Assembly (NCBI GenBank): GCA_963827545.1
Contig: CAWHBI010000044.1
Location: 124,001 to 188,000, forward strand
DNA length: 64,000 nt
Direction of reading: 5' to 3'
From: AWTP1-13 sp963827545
GTDB taxonomy: Bacteria > Pseudomonadota > Alphaproteobacteria > Rhizobiales > Hyphomicrobiaceae
The notes beneath the pieces are model-generated. The model was not told the DNA's origin. It saw only the letters and a list, made by a program, of their open reading frames with translations, and ran no database searches. Shown here one piece after another: positions 45,741-53,967 of this stretch (positions are counted from its first letter, which is position 1; every line of letters begins with the position of its first letter). A program made the position numbers and the translations under genes.

Positions 45741-47873
45741 ATGAAAGCCGCCGTATCCAGCAAACCGGTCGATACGCTGAGCAAGGCCGAGGCGAAGGCA
45801 GAGTTGCAACGCCTCGCAACCGCCATCGCCCGCCACGACGAGCTCTATCACCGGCAGGACGCGCCCGAGATCTCGGATGCGGAGTACGACGGGCTGCGCG
45901 CACGCCACGCGGCGATCGAGGCGCGCTTTCCCGCACTCCGGCGGGCGGACAGTCCGTCCGAGCGCGTCGGTGCGGCGCCGGTCGAAGCGTTCGGCAAGGT
46001 GCGCCACGCCGTGCCGATGCTCTCCCTTGGCAATGCCTTCGACGACGAGGAGGTCGCAGACTTCATTGTCCGCGTCCGGCGCTTCCTGGGGCTCAAGGCC
46101 GATGCCGCGGTCGAGGTGACCGCGGAGCCGAAGATCGACGGGCTTTCCATTTCGCTCACTTACGAGGAGGGCCGGCTCAGACAGGCCGCCACGCGGGGCG
46201 ACGGCGTCGAGGGCGAGAACGTCACCGCCAACGTCAGGACGATCAAGCAGATCCCGCACCGGCTCGGCGGACGCGGCGTGCCCGGCCTCATCGAGGTGCG
46301 GGGCGAAATCTATCTGCCGCACGCCGACTTCAAGCAGCTCAACGCCGAGCAGGCTGCCAGCGGGGGCAAGGTCTTCGCCAACCCGAGAAACGCAGCGGCT
46401 GGGTCGCTGCGCCAGCTCGATCCCTCGATCACCGCGCGCCGCCCCTTGCGCTTCTTCGCCTACGCCTGGGGAACGGCCAGTGCGTTGCCGGCCGACACGC
46501 AGTCCGGCGTCGTGGAGGCATTCGGGCAGTGGGGCCTGCCGACCAATCCGCTCTTGCAGGTCTGCCGGAGCGTCGAGGAGATGCTGGCGTACTACCGGGA
46601 CATGGCTGGAAGGCGTGCCACGCTCGGTTATGACATCGACGGCGTTGTGTACAAGGTCAACCAGCTCGATTTCCAGGAGCGCCTGGGCTTCGTGTCGCGG
46701 GCGCCGCGCTGGGCCATCGCCCACAAGTTCCCGGCCGAGGAAGTGACCACGCGGCTGCTCGACATCGAGATTCAGGTGGGGCGCACGGGCGCGCTCACGC
46801 CCGCAGCCAAGCTGGAGCCGGTGACCGTGGGAGGCGTGGTGGTCTCGAATGCTACGCTGCACAACGAGGACGAGATCGCCCGCAAGGACATCCGCATCGG
46901 CGACACGGTGATCGTGCGCCGCGCCGGTGACGTGATTCCACAGGTGATGGGCGTCATCCTGGACAAGCGGCCCAAGGGCGCCAAGCCCTACAGGATGCCC
47001 GAGATGTGCCCCGCCTGCGGCAGCAAGGCGGTGCGCGAGACCGATGAGCGCACGGGCCGCGCGGATGTCGTGCGGCGCTGTACCGGCGGCCTGATCTGCC
47101 CGGCGCAGGCCAAGGAGCGCCTCAAGCATTTCGTGTCGCGCAACGCCTTCGACATCGAGGGCCTCGGTGAGAAGCAGATCGAGCTGTTCTACGAGGAGGG
47201 CCGCATCATGCAGCCGGCCGACATCTTCACGCTTGCTGCGCGCGACGCGCGCCTGCCGCAAGAGGAACGGCTCGCGGAAAAAAAGGGGTTCGGGGAGAAG
47301 TCGGTCGAGAACCTCTTCAAGGCGATCGAGGCGCGTCGCCAAATTCCCCTCGACCGCTTCATTTATGCGCTGGGCATCCGGCACGTCGGCGAGACGACGG
47401 CGCGCGATCTCGCCAAGGCGCTGGGCACGCTGGAGGCGTTCCGCGCTGCGGTGAAGGCGGCGGTCGAGGACGGCAAGGACAGCGAAGCCTATCGCGATCT
47501 CGACAACATCGAAGGCATTGGCGAGACGGTGGTGGATGCTCTCATCGCCTTCTTCGGCGAGCCGCACAATACCAAGGTGTTGGATGATCTTGTCGACCAG
47601 GTCACTGTAGAGCCTTTCATGCGGGTGACAGCGACCGCCTCGCCGGTAGCGGACAAGACCGTCGTCTTCACCGGCACGCTCGAGCGCATGACGCGGGGCG
47701 AGGCGAAAGCGCTTGCCGAGCGCCTCGGCGCCAAGGTGACCGGATCGGTCTCGAATAAGACCGACTACGTCGTCGCCGGCAGCGACGCCGGCTCCAAGCT
47801 CACCAAGGCGCGCGAGGCCGGTGTGACCGTGCTCACCGAAGACGAATGGCTGAAGCTCGTCGGTCGGACCTGA
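45741..47873 (+). CDS. ligA: NAD-dependent DNA ligase LigA
   Basis: Seals nicks with NAD. The adenylated Lys131 lies in EPKIDGLS. Downstream are the OB fold (VGRTGALTPAAKLEPVTVGG), a four-Cys zinc site (MCPACGS ... RCTGGLICPAQ), helix-hairpin-helix repeats, and a C-terminal BRCT domain (KTVVFTGTLERMTRGEAK). 710 residues. In related genomes recN usually lies between bamD and ligA; here only 64 bases separate them. Confidence 0.96.
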   Translation: MKAAVSSKPVDTLSKAEAKAELQRLATAIARHDELYHRQDAPEISDAEYDGLRARHAAIEARFPALRRADSPSERVGAAPVEAFGKVRHAVPMLSLGNAFDDEEVADFIVRVRRFLGLKADAAVEVTAEPKIDGLSISLTYEEGRLRQAATRGDGVEGENVTANVRTIKQIPHRLGGRGVPGLIEVRGEIYLPHADFKQLNAEQAASGGKVFANPRNAAAGSLRQLDPSITARRPLRFFAYAWGTASALPADTQSGVVEAFGQWGLPTNPLLQVCRSVEEMLAYYRDMAGRRATLGYDIDGVVYKVNQLDFQERLGFVSRAPRWAIAHKFPAEEVTTRLLDIEIQVGRTGALTPAAKLEPVTVGGVVVSNATLHNEDEIARKDIRIGDTVIVRRAGDVIPQVMGVILDKRPKGAKPYRMPEMCPACGSKAVRETDERTGRADVVRRCTGGLICPAQAKERLKHFVSRNAFDIEGLGEKQIELFYEEGRIMQPADIFTLAARDARLPQEERLAEKKGFGEKSVENLFKAIEARRQIPLDRFIYALGIRHVGETTARDLAKALGTLEAFRAAVKAAVEDGKDSEAYRDLDNIEGIGETVVDALIAFFGEPHNTKVLDDLVDQVTVEPFMRVTATASPVADKTVVFTGTLERMTRGEAKALAERLGAKVTGSVSNKTDYVVAGSDAGSKLTKAREAGVTVLTEDEWLKLVGRT

Positions 47874-47885
47874 GCAGCAAGCGAA

Positions 47886-47910
47886 CGGGCGCCGCTCGGC
47901 GCGGCGCCCG
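47886..47910 (+). terminator. Possible transcript-end hairpin after ligA
   Basis: CGGGCGCCGC and GCGGCGCCCG form a strong GC stem about 12 bases after the ligA stop. No T tract follows, so it would be Rho-dependent or a stabilising hairpin, not a classical intrinsic terminator. Confidence 0.4.
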
Positions 47911-47912
47911 CC

Positions 47913-48042
47913 CACCCGTCATCCCGGCCCAGCGATTGCGCCTTGGCGCAATCGCGCCGAGCCGGGATCTGCAGCAACGTCTTTTGCTTGCGGCAGGTCC
48001 CGGATAGCCTCGGCCAAGGCCTCGGCTTCCGGGATGACGGAT
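47913..48042. repeat. Palindromic repeat family C, copy 3
   Basis: ACCCGTCATCCCGGCCCAGC at the left and CTTCCGGGATGACGGAT at the right, with GATTGCGCC / GGCGCAATC and GCCGGGATCTGC inside. It lies between the convergent ligA and hsp20 genes. Confidence 0.88.
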
Positions 48043-48069
48043 AGAGTCATCGGCTCAGGTTGTCAGCGG

Positions 48070-48525
48070 TTAGACGCTGGCCTCGACCTGCTTCGGCGCC
48101 TTGCCGTTGCCGATGGCAATGGTGCGGGGCTTCAAGCGCTCGGGGACGTTGCGCACAAGATCGATGTGCAGCAACCCGTCCTTGAGGTCGGCGCCCTTCA
48201 CCTCCACGTGGTCGGCCAGCTGGAACCGGCGCTCGAAGGCGCGGGCAGCAATACCGCGGTGCAAGAACTCACGCGCCTTCTCGTCGGCCTTCTTCTCGCC
48301 GACGACGTTGAGCGTCTGCTCCTTGACGTCGACCTTGATCTCGTCCTGGCCGAAGCCGGCCACCGCCATGGTGATCCGGTACTCGCTCTCGCCCAGGCGC
48401 TCGATATTGTATGGGGGATAGGCAGTCGGGCCCTGGTCGAAGCCGGACACGGAATCGAGCAGGTTGAAGAGACGGTCGAAGCCGACGGTGGAGCGATAGA
48501 GGGGGGTAAAGTCGATCGGTCGCAT
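48070..48525 (-). CDS. Hsp20/IbpA-family small heat-shock protein
   Basis: ATP-independent chaperone that holds unfolded proteins. The 151 residues start at ATG 48525 (MRPIDFTPLYRSTVGFDRLF), with PPYNIERLGESEYRITMAVAGF opening the alpha-crystallin domain, EKKADEKAREFLHRGIAARAFERRF the loop, and VKGADLKDGLLHIDLVRNVPE its end, as in rhizobial class A Hsp20 proteins. A GAAGGAGGAC site lies in the 5' leader, which has the look of a ROSE thermosensor, and a heat-shock promoter precedes it. Confidence 0.93.
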   Translation of the reverse strand: MRPIDFTPLYRSTVGFDRLFNLLDSVSGFDQGPTAYPPYNIERLGESEYRITMAVAGFGQDEIKVDVKEQTLNVVGEKKADEKAREFLHRGIAARAFERRFQLADHVEVKGADLKDGLLHIDLVRNVPERLKPRTIAIGNGKAPKQVEASV

Positions 48526-48640
48526 CACAGGTCCTCCTTCAGAAGCGACGTGTGTATTCGCCTGCCCGCAGGCCAGGAACTTCCTGCCCCGTAGGGCCAG
48601 GCAGCACTTGCGCACCCGGCTGGCGGCGTGCGCAACCGAG
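48526..48640 (-). promoter_or_regulatory. ROSE-type RNA thermosensor leader of hsp20
   Basis: The 5' leader folds into a chain of hairpins on the minus strand: TTGCGCAC / GTGCGCAA (48608-48635), then CTGCC / GGCAG and GCCTGC / GCAGGC stems. The last hairpin places TCGCT opposite the Shine-Dalgarno AAGGAGGAC, the U(U/C)GCU motif that defines ROSE elements of hsp20 genes in rhizobia, in which heat opens the stem. Spacing to the ATG is four to five bases after the purines. The fold was judged by eye. Confidence 0.6.
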
Positions 48641-48669
48641 TATTTAGGAAGCACTCGCGGACGTTCAAG
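48641..48669 (-). promoter_or_regulatory. Sigma-32 (RpoH) type promoter of hsp20
   Basis: On the minus strand CTTGAA (48669-48664) is followed after 15 bases by CCTAAATA (48648-48641), close to the RpoH consensus of CTTGAA and a CCCCATNT-like -10. It lies just before the ROSE-type leader. Confidence 0.55.
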
Positions 48670-48828
48670 AGGTCGTGAACCGCCCTGCGACTGGAAGCGA
48701 CTGACAATACGCATGGCACGCGGCGGTTGGCAGGTGGCCAACACTTCGCCTTCATCGCGGGTTCATGTTGTGGTCGCCACTCTGCCGCAGCATTCGGGCG
48801 GGGCCAGACCTGTGATAGGAGAGCGCAG

Positions 48829-49458
48829 ATGAAGAGCTGGGTGTTGGCGGCGAGCCTGCTGGCCGCTGCGATTGCTCCGGCGGCCAAAGCCGCCGATATC
48901 GATGATGATGGGCCGCCACCACCGCCGCGCAGTGGCGCCTACGACGATCCACGCTACTCGGACATCTACAAGTACCCGAAAGCACCCCTCCGGCCGTTCA
49001 ATGCGCCGACACCTCCGCCCGGCTACCACGACGACGATGATGACAACGGCCCGCCTCGTCCGCCTTCCAGGTATTCGGGTGTGCCGCCCCCGCACTATGG
49101 CTACGCGCCGCCCCATGGTCAGGCCTGCGTGCGCAGCGAGCAGGTTCGCGATCGGCTCACCAGCATGGGCTGGCGCGATTTCCACGGCGGTCAACAGCAG
49201 GGCGACCTGGTGACCCTGCGCGCTCGCCGTCCGAGCGGCCGGCTGTTCGAGCTGACGCTGCATCGGTGCTCGGGTCAGATCGCCGACGTGCGCGCGCTGG
49301 AGGCCAGGCACTTTGGTCCCTTTGCCTACGATTCGCAGCGCCACGACGGTCCGCCGCGCCACGACGGTCCGTATGGCTACGATGATGACCGCCCATGGCG
49401 CGAGCGACCCTACGCTTGGGGTGGTGGTCCGCGCCGCTGGTGGAACTGGAATCACTGA
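48829..49458 (+). CDS. Secreted Pro/Asp/His-rich protein of unknown function
   Basis: 209 residues with a clear signal peptide (MKSWVLAASLLAAAIAPAAKA) cleaved near residue 21. The mature part starts with acidic and proline-rich low-complexity sequence (DIDDDGPPPPP, YHDDDDDNGPPRPP), then a compact domain of about 65 residues (ACVRSEQVRDRLTSMGWRDF to IADVRALEARHFGPF) with two Cys that could form a disulfide and a PepSY-like alternation. The tail is rich in His, Asp, Arg and Trp. Start ATG 48829 after TAGGAGAG. Similar proteins are common in Hyphomicrobiales; no function is known to me. The 303 bases before it are shared with the divergent hsp20 leader. Confidence 0.75.
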   Translation: MKSWVLAASLLAAAIAPAAKAADIDDDGPPPPPRSGAYDDPRYSDIYKYPKAPLRPFNAPTPPPGYHDDDDDNGPPRPPSRYSGVPPPHYGYAPPHGQACVRSEQVRDRLTSMGWRDFHGGQQQGDLVTLRARRPSGRLFELTLHRCSGQIADVRALEARHFGPFAYDSQRHDGPPRHDGPYGYDDDRPWRERPYAWGGGPRRWWNWNH

Positions 49459-49470
49459 GCAACCCCGGCT

Positions 49471-49600
49471 CGAGCAGGATCGCTTCGGATTAAATCACTG
49501 CCTCAGCTGCAACGTGGCGGCCGAAGCGTAAATCTGCTCATATGCTGAGAGCAAGATTCACGTTCCATGATCGAAGCAAAGTGCTTCGATCAGAAACGTC
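49471..49600. repeat. Palindromic repeat family E, copy 1
   Basis: GAGCAGGATCGCTTCGGATT, then CAGCTGCAACGTGGC, CCGAAGCG, and GAGCAAGATTCACGTTCCATG followed by the hairpin ATCGAAGCAAAGTGCTTCGAT (shown in parts). The same order recurs at 53824-53964. The end hairpin may act as a terminator for the secreted-protein gene. Confidence 0.85.
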
Positions 49601-49746
49601 TGCTCAGTGCTGCGCGCACGCGGGCCCCGGCAGTGCCGCTGGGGCCCGCGTGCATTCTGCAATAGCTCCTTTGGGGCATCGCGCGAGTCTGCTATGAGAG
49701 CCGCCACGCACGGGCCATCGTCGTGCGCAAGACGGCGGAGGCGGGC

Positions 49747-50706
49747 ATGGAGCTGGTCGCGCTGGCCAAGAACCCCGTTCCCAGCGGTGCCACGACGGGC
49801 ACGTTCAAGGGCCACGACAAGGTAAATCTGCGCTTTGCGCGCTGGGACGCCACGCGCGGACCGCGCCGGGGTACCGTGTGCCTGTTCCAGGGCCGCGGCG
49901 AATTCATCGAGAAGTATTTCGAGGTGGTGGCGGACCTGCGCCGGCGCGGCTTCATGGTCGCCACCATGGATTGGCGCGGGCAAGGCGGCTCGCAGCGGCT
50001 GCTTTACAATCCCCGCAAGGGCCATGTGCGCTCCTTTGCCGACTTCGATCGCGACCTCGCGGTATTCATGAAAGAGATCGTGCTGCCGGACTGCCAGCCG
50101 CCCTACATTGCCATGGCACATTCGATGGGCGGACACATTCTGCTGTGCAACGCGGTCGTGCCGGGCACCTGGTTCTCGCGCATGGTGCTGTCCGCCCCGA
50201 TGATTGCCATTGCGCCGGAGAGGCTGGGTGCGCCGCCTGCGACGGCACGGGCCTACGCGGAAGTCCTGAGCACACTGGGGCTCGGATCGCTGTATGTCTG
50301 GAAAGGCAGCGGCGAGGCGATCGAGACGGGACCCTTCGAGGGCAACCCGCTCACCTCGGACCGCGAGCGCTATGCCCGCAACCGCGCGGTGGTGGAAGCC
50401 GCGCCGGCGCTGGGCCTCGGCTCACCCACGGTCGGATGGTTCAGGGCGGCGCTGCGCTCCATCGCCAGGCTCACCGCACCCGACTACCCTGTGAAGGTGC
50501 AGGTGCCGCTGCTGCTGTTCGCCGCCGGCATGGACACGATCGTCTCCACCACGGCAATCGAGGAGTTCGCGCAGCGCCTGAAGGTGGGCACGCACGCGCT
50601 GCTTCCGCAATCTCGCCATGAGATCCTGCAGGAGACGGACGAGGTGCGAAAGGACTTCTGGGCCGCCTTTGACGCCTACATGGGCATCGACGCACCTGTG
50701 GGCTAA
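49747..50706 (+). CDS. Alpha/beta hydrolase (lysophospholipase/monoacylglycerol lipase-like)
   Basis: Serine hydrolase of the PldB-like group. The nucleophile Ser126 lies in AHSMGGH; MDWRGQGGSQRL and a late RHEILQE, which carries the catalytic His, fit lysophospholipases. The acidic member is likely in FAAGMDTIVS. The 319 residues have no signal peptide, so it acts in the cytoplasm or on the inner face of the membrane. ATG 49747 is chosen; GTG 49723 is in frame upstream. It ends by a four-base tail-to-tail overlap with hisN. Confidence 0.85.
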   Translation: MELVALAKNPVPSGATTGTFKGHDKVNLRFARWDATRGPRRGTVCLFQGRGEFIEKYFEVVADLRRRGFMVATMDWRGQGGSQRLLYNPRKGHVRSFADFDRDLAVFMKEIVLPDCQPPYIAMAHSMGGHILLCNAVVPGTWFSRMVLSAPMIAIAPERLGAPPATARAYAEVLSTLGLGSLYVWKGSGEAIETGPFEGNPLTSDRERYARNRAVVEAAPALGLGSPTVGWFRAALRSIARLTAPDYPVKVQVPLLLFAAGMDTIVSTTAIEEFAQRLKVGTHALLPQSRHEILQETDEVRKDFWAAFDAYMGIDAPVG

Positions 50707-51509
50707 CCCCCGAGCAGCGCCAGAGCCTCCCTGTGCACGCGGGGATCGCCGGTGGCCAGGATGCGGCCGCCCTGCAGGGCAGGCTTGTTGTCCCAGGTGG
50801 TGATGCGCCCGCCGGCACCCTCGATGATGGGGATCAGGGCGGCCACATCGTGCGCCTTCAGGCCCGATTCGACGATGATGTCGACGAAGCCCGCCGCCAG
50901 CAGGCAATAGCCGTAGCAGTCGCCGCCATAGCGGGTCATGCGTGCCCGCGCCTTGAGGCGGGCGAAGCGCTCGACTTCGGCTGGCGATGAGAACAGGTCA
51001 GGATGCGTGCTGGTGAGCACGGCATCGGCCAGGCCGGCGCAGCGGCGCGTCTTGAGCTTGCGCGTCTTGCCGTCAGGCCCGCGCATGCGTGCGGAGCGTC
51101 GGTCGGCCCAGAAGCGCTCGGCGGTGAAGGGTTGGTTCATGAGGCCCAGCACGGGCATTCCGTCCTCGACAAGGCCGATCAGCGTGCCCCACAGGGGGCT
51201 GCCCATGATGAAGGCCCGCGTGCCGTCGATGGGGTCCAAAACCCACTGGTAGCGCCCTGCACCCTCCAGGGGCGCGAATTCCTCGCCCAGGATGCCGTGC
51301 TCAGGAAATTCTTTGGCAATTGCCGCGCGGATGGCCCGCTCTGCAGCCCGGTCAGCCACCGTCACCGGATCGAAGGCGCCGTCTTCGGCCTTGTTGTGAA
51401 CGGCAAGAGGCTTGCGAAAATGCCGTAGTATTGGCGTGGCGGACAGGTCCGCCAGAGCATGGGCAAAGTCAAGAAGGCTGGCCGCAGGAGGCTTGGGTGT
51501 ATGTGTCAC
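50703..51509 (-). CDS. hisN: Inositol-monophosphatase-family phosphatase, histidinol-phosphatase type
   Basis: Mg-dependent phosphatase. The three IMPase motifs are present: GEEFAP, WVLDPIDGTRAFI and AHDVAALIPIIEGAGG. The GDCYGYCLLAAG segment and the 268-residue length match the HisN branch, which makes histidinol in bacteria lacking the HisB phosphatase. Members are also annotated suhB. The suhB-type RNAs are typically next to this gene family, and two such candidates lie upstream on the other strand at 51713 and 51950. Confidence 0.88.
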   Translation of the reverse strand: MTHTPKPPAASLLDFAHALADLSATPILRHFRKPLAVHNKAEDGAFDPVTVADRAAERAIRAAIAKEFPEHGILGEEFAPLEGAGRYQWVLDPIDGTRAFIMGSPLWGTLIGLVEDGMPVLGLMNQPFTAERFWADRRSARMRGPDGKTRKLKTRRCAGLADAVLTSTHPDLFSSPAEVERFARLKARARMTRYGGDCYGYCLLAAGFVDIIVESGLKAHDVAALIPIIEGAGGRITTWDNKPALQGGRILATGDPRVHREALALLGG

Positions 51510-51712
51510 AGCATTCTTCCGTCGCTATTCAAGGGAACACCAATGGCCCCGATGCCGGAATACACAACAAACACCGAAGCTTGCTCAGTTAAGTTCAAGT
51601 TGCGCATGTATAGATGTACCTCGTGGCGAGCCAGCCACATATCTGTTGAAAATCATGCCTCGTGTCGCGGCTGCTATTGCGCCGCACACCGAATATGCCC
51701 ATATCCGGTGCA

Positions 51713-51809
51713 GCGACATGGCGGGCTGGTCCCGCGGGTGTCGCAGCCCACCTTGGGCGTTTCCTCCCTAGACTTGGGCCGTTCGTTCCTCGAGCGGCCC
51801 CTTCTTTTG
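51713..51809 (+). ncRNA. suhB/alpha-r14-like small RNA, copy 1
   Basis: Ordered elements: a 5' hairpin (GCGACA pairing with TGTCGC), a small hairpin GCCC-ACCTT-GGGC, an open stretch with the anti-Shine-Dalgarno CCTCCC (51763), and an intrinsic terminator. A 35-base block from CCTTGGGCG to CCGTTCG is the same as in copy 2. This architecture and the position beside an IMPase gene and N-formylglutamate amidohydrolase match the alphaproteobacterial suhB (alpha-r14) family of trans-acting RNAs. The upstream GCGCCGCAC shared by both copies may be part of the promoter. Confidence 0.7.
51776..51808 (+). terminator. Intrinsic terminator of small RNA copy 1
   Basis: GGGCCGTTCG and CGAGCGGCCC form the stem with TTCCT in the loop; TTCTTTT follows. 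Confidence 0.8.
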
Positions 51810-51949
51810 TCCTCCCTATCCTTCCAGCCAGCTGGCAGTTGTTGGTTACGCGGACTAGGTCAGCATTCCTGACCTATGCGGCGGTAGGGCTTCTGCAATG
51901 CAAAAAGAATCACTTGTATATTGTGCGCCGCACAGTTAGGTTTGCATAC

Positions 51950-52043
51950 ACGACGCTGGCGATGACATCGTCGGTGTCGTTGCCCTCCTTGGGCGTTTCC
52001 TCCCTAGACTTGGGCCGTTCGGTTCACCGAGCGGCCCCTTTTC
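51950..52043 (+). ncRNA. suhB/alpha-r14-like small RNA, copy 2
   Basis: Same order as copy 1: 5' hairpin (ACGAC pairing with GTCGT), small hairpin GCCC-TCCTT-GGGC, open CCTCCC, and terminator. The 5' hairpin differs in sequence from copy 1 but keeps its pairing, a sign of selection on structure. The two copies start 237 bases apart. The 140 bases between them and the 207 bases from 52044 to the next gene hold no recognisable gene. Confidence 0.7.
52012..52042 (+). terminator. Intrinsic terminator of small RNA copy 2
   Basis: GGGCCGTTCGG and CCGAGCGGCCC form an 11-base stem around a TTCA loop, followed by TTTT. The C-for-T change against copy 1 in the loop arm is matched by pairing. Confidence 0.82.
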
Positions 52044-52250
52044 TGTTCCGTTTGCCGGACCAGCAAATGTGGTGATTTTCAGCACCTTCCGTCACACTGG
52101 CCACGAACTGGCCCGGGTAAATTCCAGGCGATGGGGCGCGGTCGGCCTAAGCCGTGAGGGGCCAGCGCAGTACAAAGGCCGGCGTTACAGTCCCCGAGCT
52201 GATCTATTGCGATGCAACATAACCAGGCGTGCCCGCCACGGTCGCTCAGA

Positions 52251-53150
52251 TTATTCCGCGGCTGCGCGCCGCTCCAGTAGCAGGGGCAGCGCGTCGAACA
52301 CTCTGGCGGCCATTTCCGAGAGGGTGCGGACAAGCTTGGCGAAGTCCCTGCTCTTAGACAGTGTCGACTCGTCGAGATAGAGCGCCCGGTTGATTTCGAG
52401 CTGGAGGGCATGCACTCCGCGCGCTGGGCTTCCGTAGTGCTCAGTGATGAACCCGCCGGCATAGGGCCGGTTCACCTGCACCTCGAAGCCGGAGCGCTGC
52501 AGCACATCGCGCGTAAAGCGCGTGAGCTTGGCGTCGCAGGAGGCCCCGAAGCGGTCACCCAACACGAAATGCGGCCGTCCTCCTGCCGGCTGACCCATTG
52601 TGGAGGAAGGCATCGAGTGACAGTCGATCAGAATGGCCGCCCCGAAGCGCTTGCGTGTCGCCTCCAGCAGCTCCGCCAGGGCCCCATGAAACGGCCGGTA
52701 CAACCTTTCGATCCGCTCGAATGCCGCGCCGATGGGCAGGCGCTGGTGGTAGATCTCCTCGGTGTCGGCGACGATGCGCGCGATGGTGCCCAGGCCACCC
52801 ACGACCCTGGCCGACTGGGTGTTGGCAAAGGCTGGCAAACGCCCCTGAAACAGTTCAGGATCAAGCTCATAGGGTTCGCGATTGACGTCGAGATAGGCGC
52901 GCGGAAAGCGGGCGGCGATCAGCGGGGCTCCCAGCGCCACCACCGGCTCGAACAGCTCATCCACATAGCAATCCTCGGACTTGCGCAGCGTGTGCGGGTC
53001 GAGCCGGGAGGCCTCCAGGAACGCCCTGGGATAAATGCGCCCTGAATGGGGCGAGCAGAAAACGACAGGGGCGAGCTGCTCGACAGGTTTGAGCAGGGTA
53101 AAAGGCGGGGTGAGCTCGGCGAGGATTGAGGCGCGTTCATTATCGGGCAT
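52251..53150 (-). CDS. N-formylglutamate amidohydrolase family protein
   Basis: Zinc hydrolase of the HutG-like family that splits N-formylglutamate, though members outside histidine operons may act on other N-formyl compounds. The 299 residues from ATG 53150 show PVVFCSPHSGRIYP, KSEDCYVDELF, YLDVNREPYELDPELF, ILIDCHSMPS and HALQLEINRALYLDE, all family blocks. A longer in-frame start exists up to 53519 but overlaps cpdR. It is divergent from cpdR, the usual neighbour in Hyphomicrobiales. Confidence 0.9.
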   Translation of the reverse strand: MPDNERASILAELTPPFTLLKPVEQLAPVVFCSPHSGRIYPRAFLEASRLDPHTLRKSEDCYVDELFEPVVALGAPLIAARFPRAYLDVNREPYELDPELFQGRLPAFANTQSARVVGGLGTIARIVADTEEIYHQRLPIGAAFERIERLYRPFHGALAELLEATRKRFGAAILIDCHSMPSSTMGQPAGGRPHFVLGDRFGASCDAKLTRFTRDVLQRSGFEVQVNRPYAGGFITEHYGSPARGVHALQLEINRALYLDESTLSKSRDFAKLVRTLSEMAARVFDALPLLLERRAAAE

Positions 53151-53424
53151 GTGGATGGATGAAACTTTCGTAAATGGCGTGACCCGCAGAGTGCGCCGCA
53201 GCACGTGGGATGCCGCAACGCCTTCACTCTGCCAAGCGGCAAGCGCACTGTCCATGCGTCGCGTGTAGCATGCCGTGGACTGGCAAGATTTGGCACGAAG
53301 CGCCCGCAGTTTCATTGCTCGTTTACCAAATTGGCGCCAGATTTCCCTGGCAACGCCGCTTATCGCGCTAGGGTAGCGGATTAATCCGGTACCTGCCGCA
53401 GTCAACCACGGGCCCGCGACCGTC

Positions 53425-53811
53425 ATGACCGCCAAACCATCTCGTCTGCCGGCCCGACGCATCCTCTTGGCAGAGGACGACAAATCGATGCGCGGCTTCA
53501 TTGAGCGCGCGCTCATCAAGGCCGGCTATGAGGTGATCAGCTTCGCCAACGGCAAGGAGGCGCACGAGCGCCTCAAGGAGGAACCCTTTACCCTGCTCCT
53601 GACCGACATCGTGATGCCGCAGATGGACGGCATCGAGCTGGCACGGCGCGCGAGCGAGATCGACCCCGACCTCAAGATCATGTTCATCACCGGCTTCGCC
53701 GCGGTGACGCTGAATACCAACTCCAAGGCCGTGAAAGACGCGCGGGTACTTTCCAAGCCGTTCCATCTGAAGGACCTGGTGCGGGAGATCGACCGCCTGC
53801 TTGGCGTCTAA
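53425..53811 (+). CDS. cpdR: Single-domain response regulator CpdR
   Basis: Cell-cycle adaptor regulator; unphosphorylated CpdR directs ClpXP to polar substrates. The 128 residues are one receiver domain: acidic pair ED at 17-19, phospho-acceptor Asp61 in LLLTDIVMP, Thr89 in MFITGFAAV and Lys111 in LSKPFHLKDLV. The block DGIELARRASEIDPDLKIMF is highly typical of CpdR. It probably receives phosphate from the CckA-ChpT relay, which is not in the window. Confidence 0.94.
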   Translation: MTAKPSRLPARRILLAEDDKSMRGFIERALIKAGYEVISFANGKEAHERLKEEPFTLLLTDIVMPQMDGIELARRASEIDPDLKIMFITGFAAVTLNTNSKAVKDARVLSKPFHLKDLVREIDRLLGV

Positions 53812-53823
53812 GGACGCTTGCTA

Positions 53824-53964
53824 GAGCAGGATCGCTTCGGATTGAATCAATTTGTCTCAGCTGCAACGTGGCAGCCGAAGCGTGAATCCTGCTCTGTTCG
53901 TAGACTTGAGAGAGCAAGATTCACGTTCCATGAGCGAAGCGAAGCGCTTCGATCAGAAACGACC
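53824..53964. repeat. Palindromic repeat family E, copy 2
   Basis: GAGCAGGATCGCTTCGGATT, CAGCTGCAACGTGGC, GAAGCGTGAATCCTGCTC, then GAGCAAGATTCACGTTCCATG (in parts) and GCGAAGCGAAGCGCTTCG. In this copy the early GAGCAGGAT and the middle ATCCTGCTC can pair, giving an extra stem. It fills the gap between the convergent cpdR and hydrolase genes and could end transcripts from both sides. Confidence 0.85.
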
Positions 53965-53967
53965 TTG

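Noticed and set aside
51459..52075. Small open frames over the hisN-hutG gap
   Set aside because: They overlap the paired small RNA candidates and terminators, lack ribosome-binding sites and resemble no protein.
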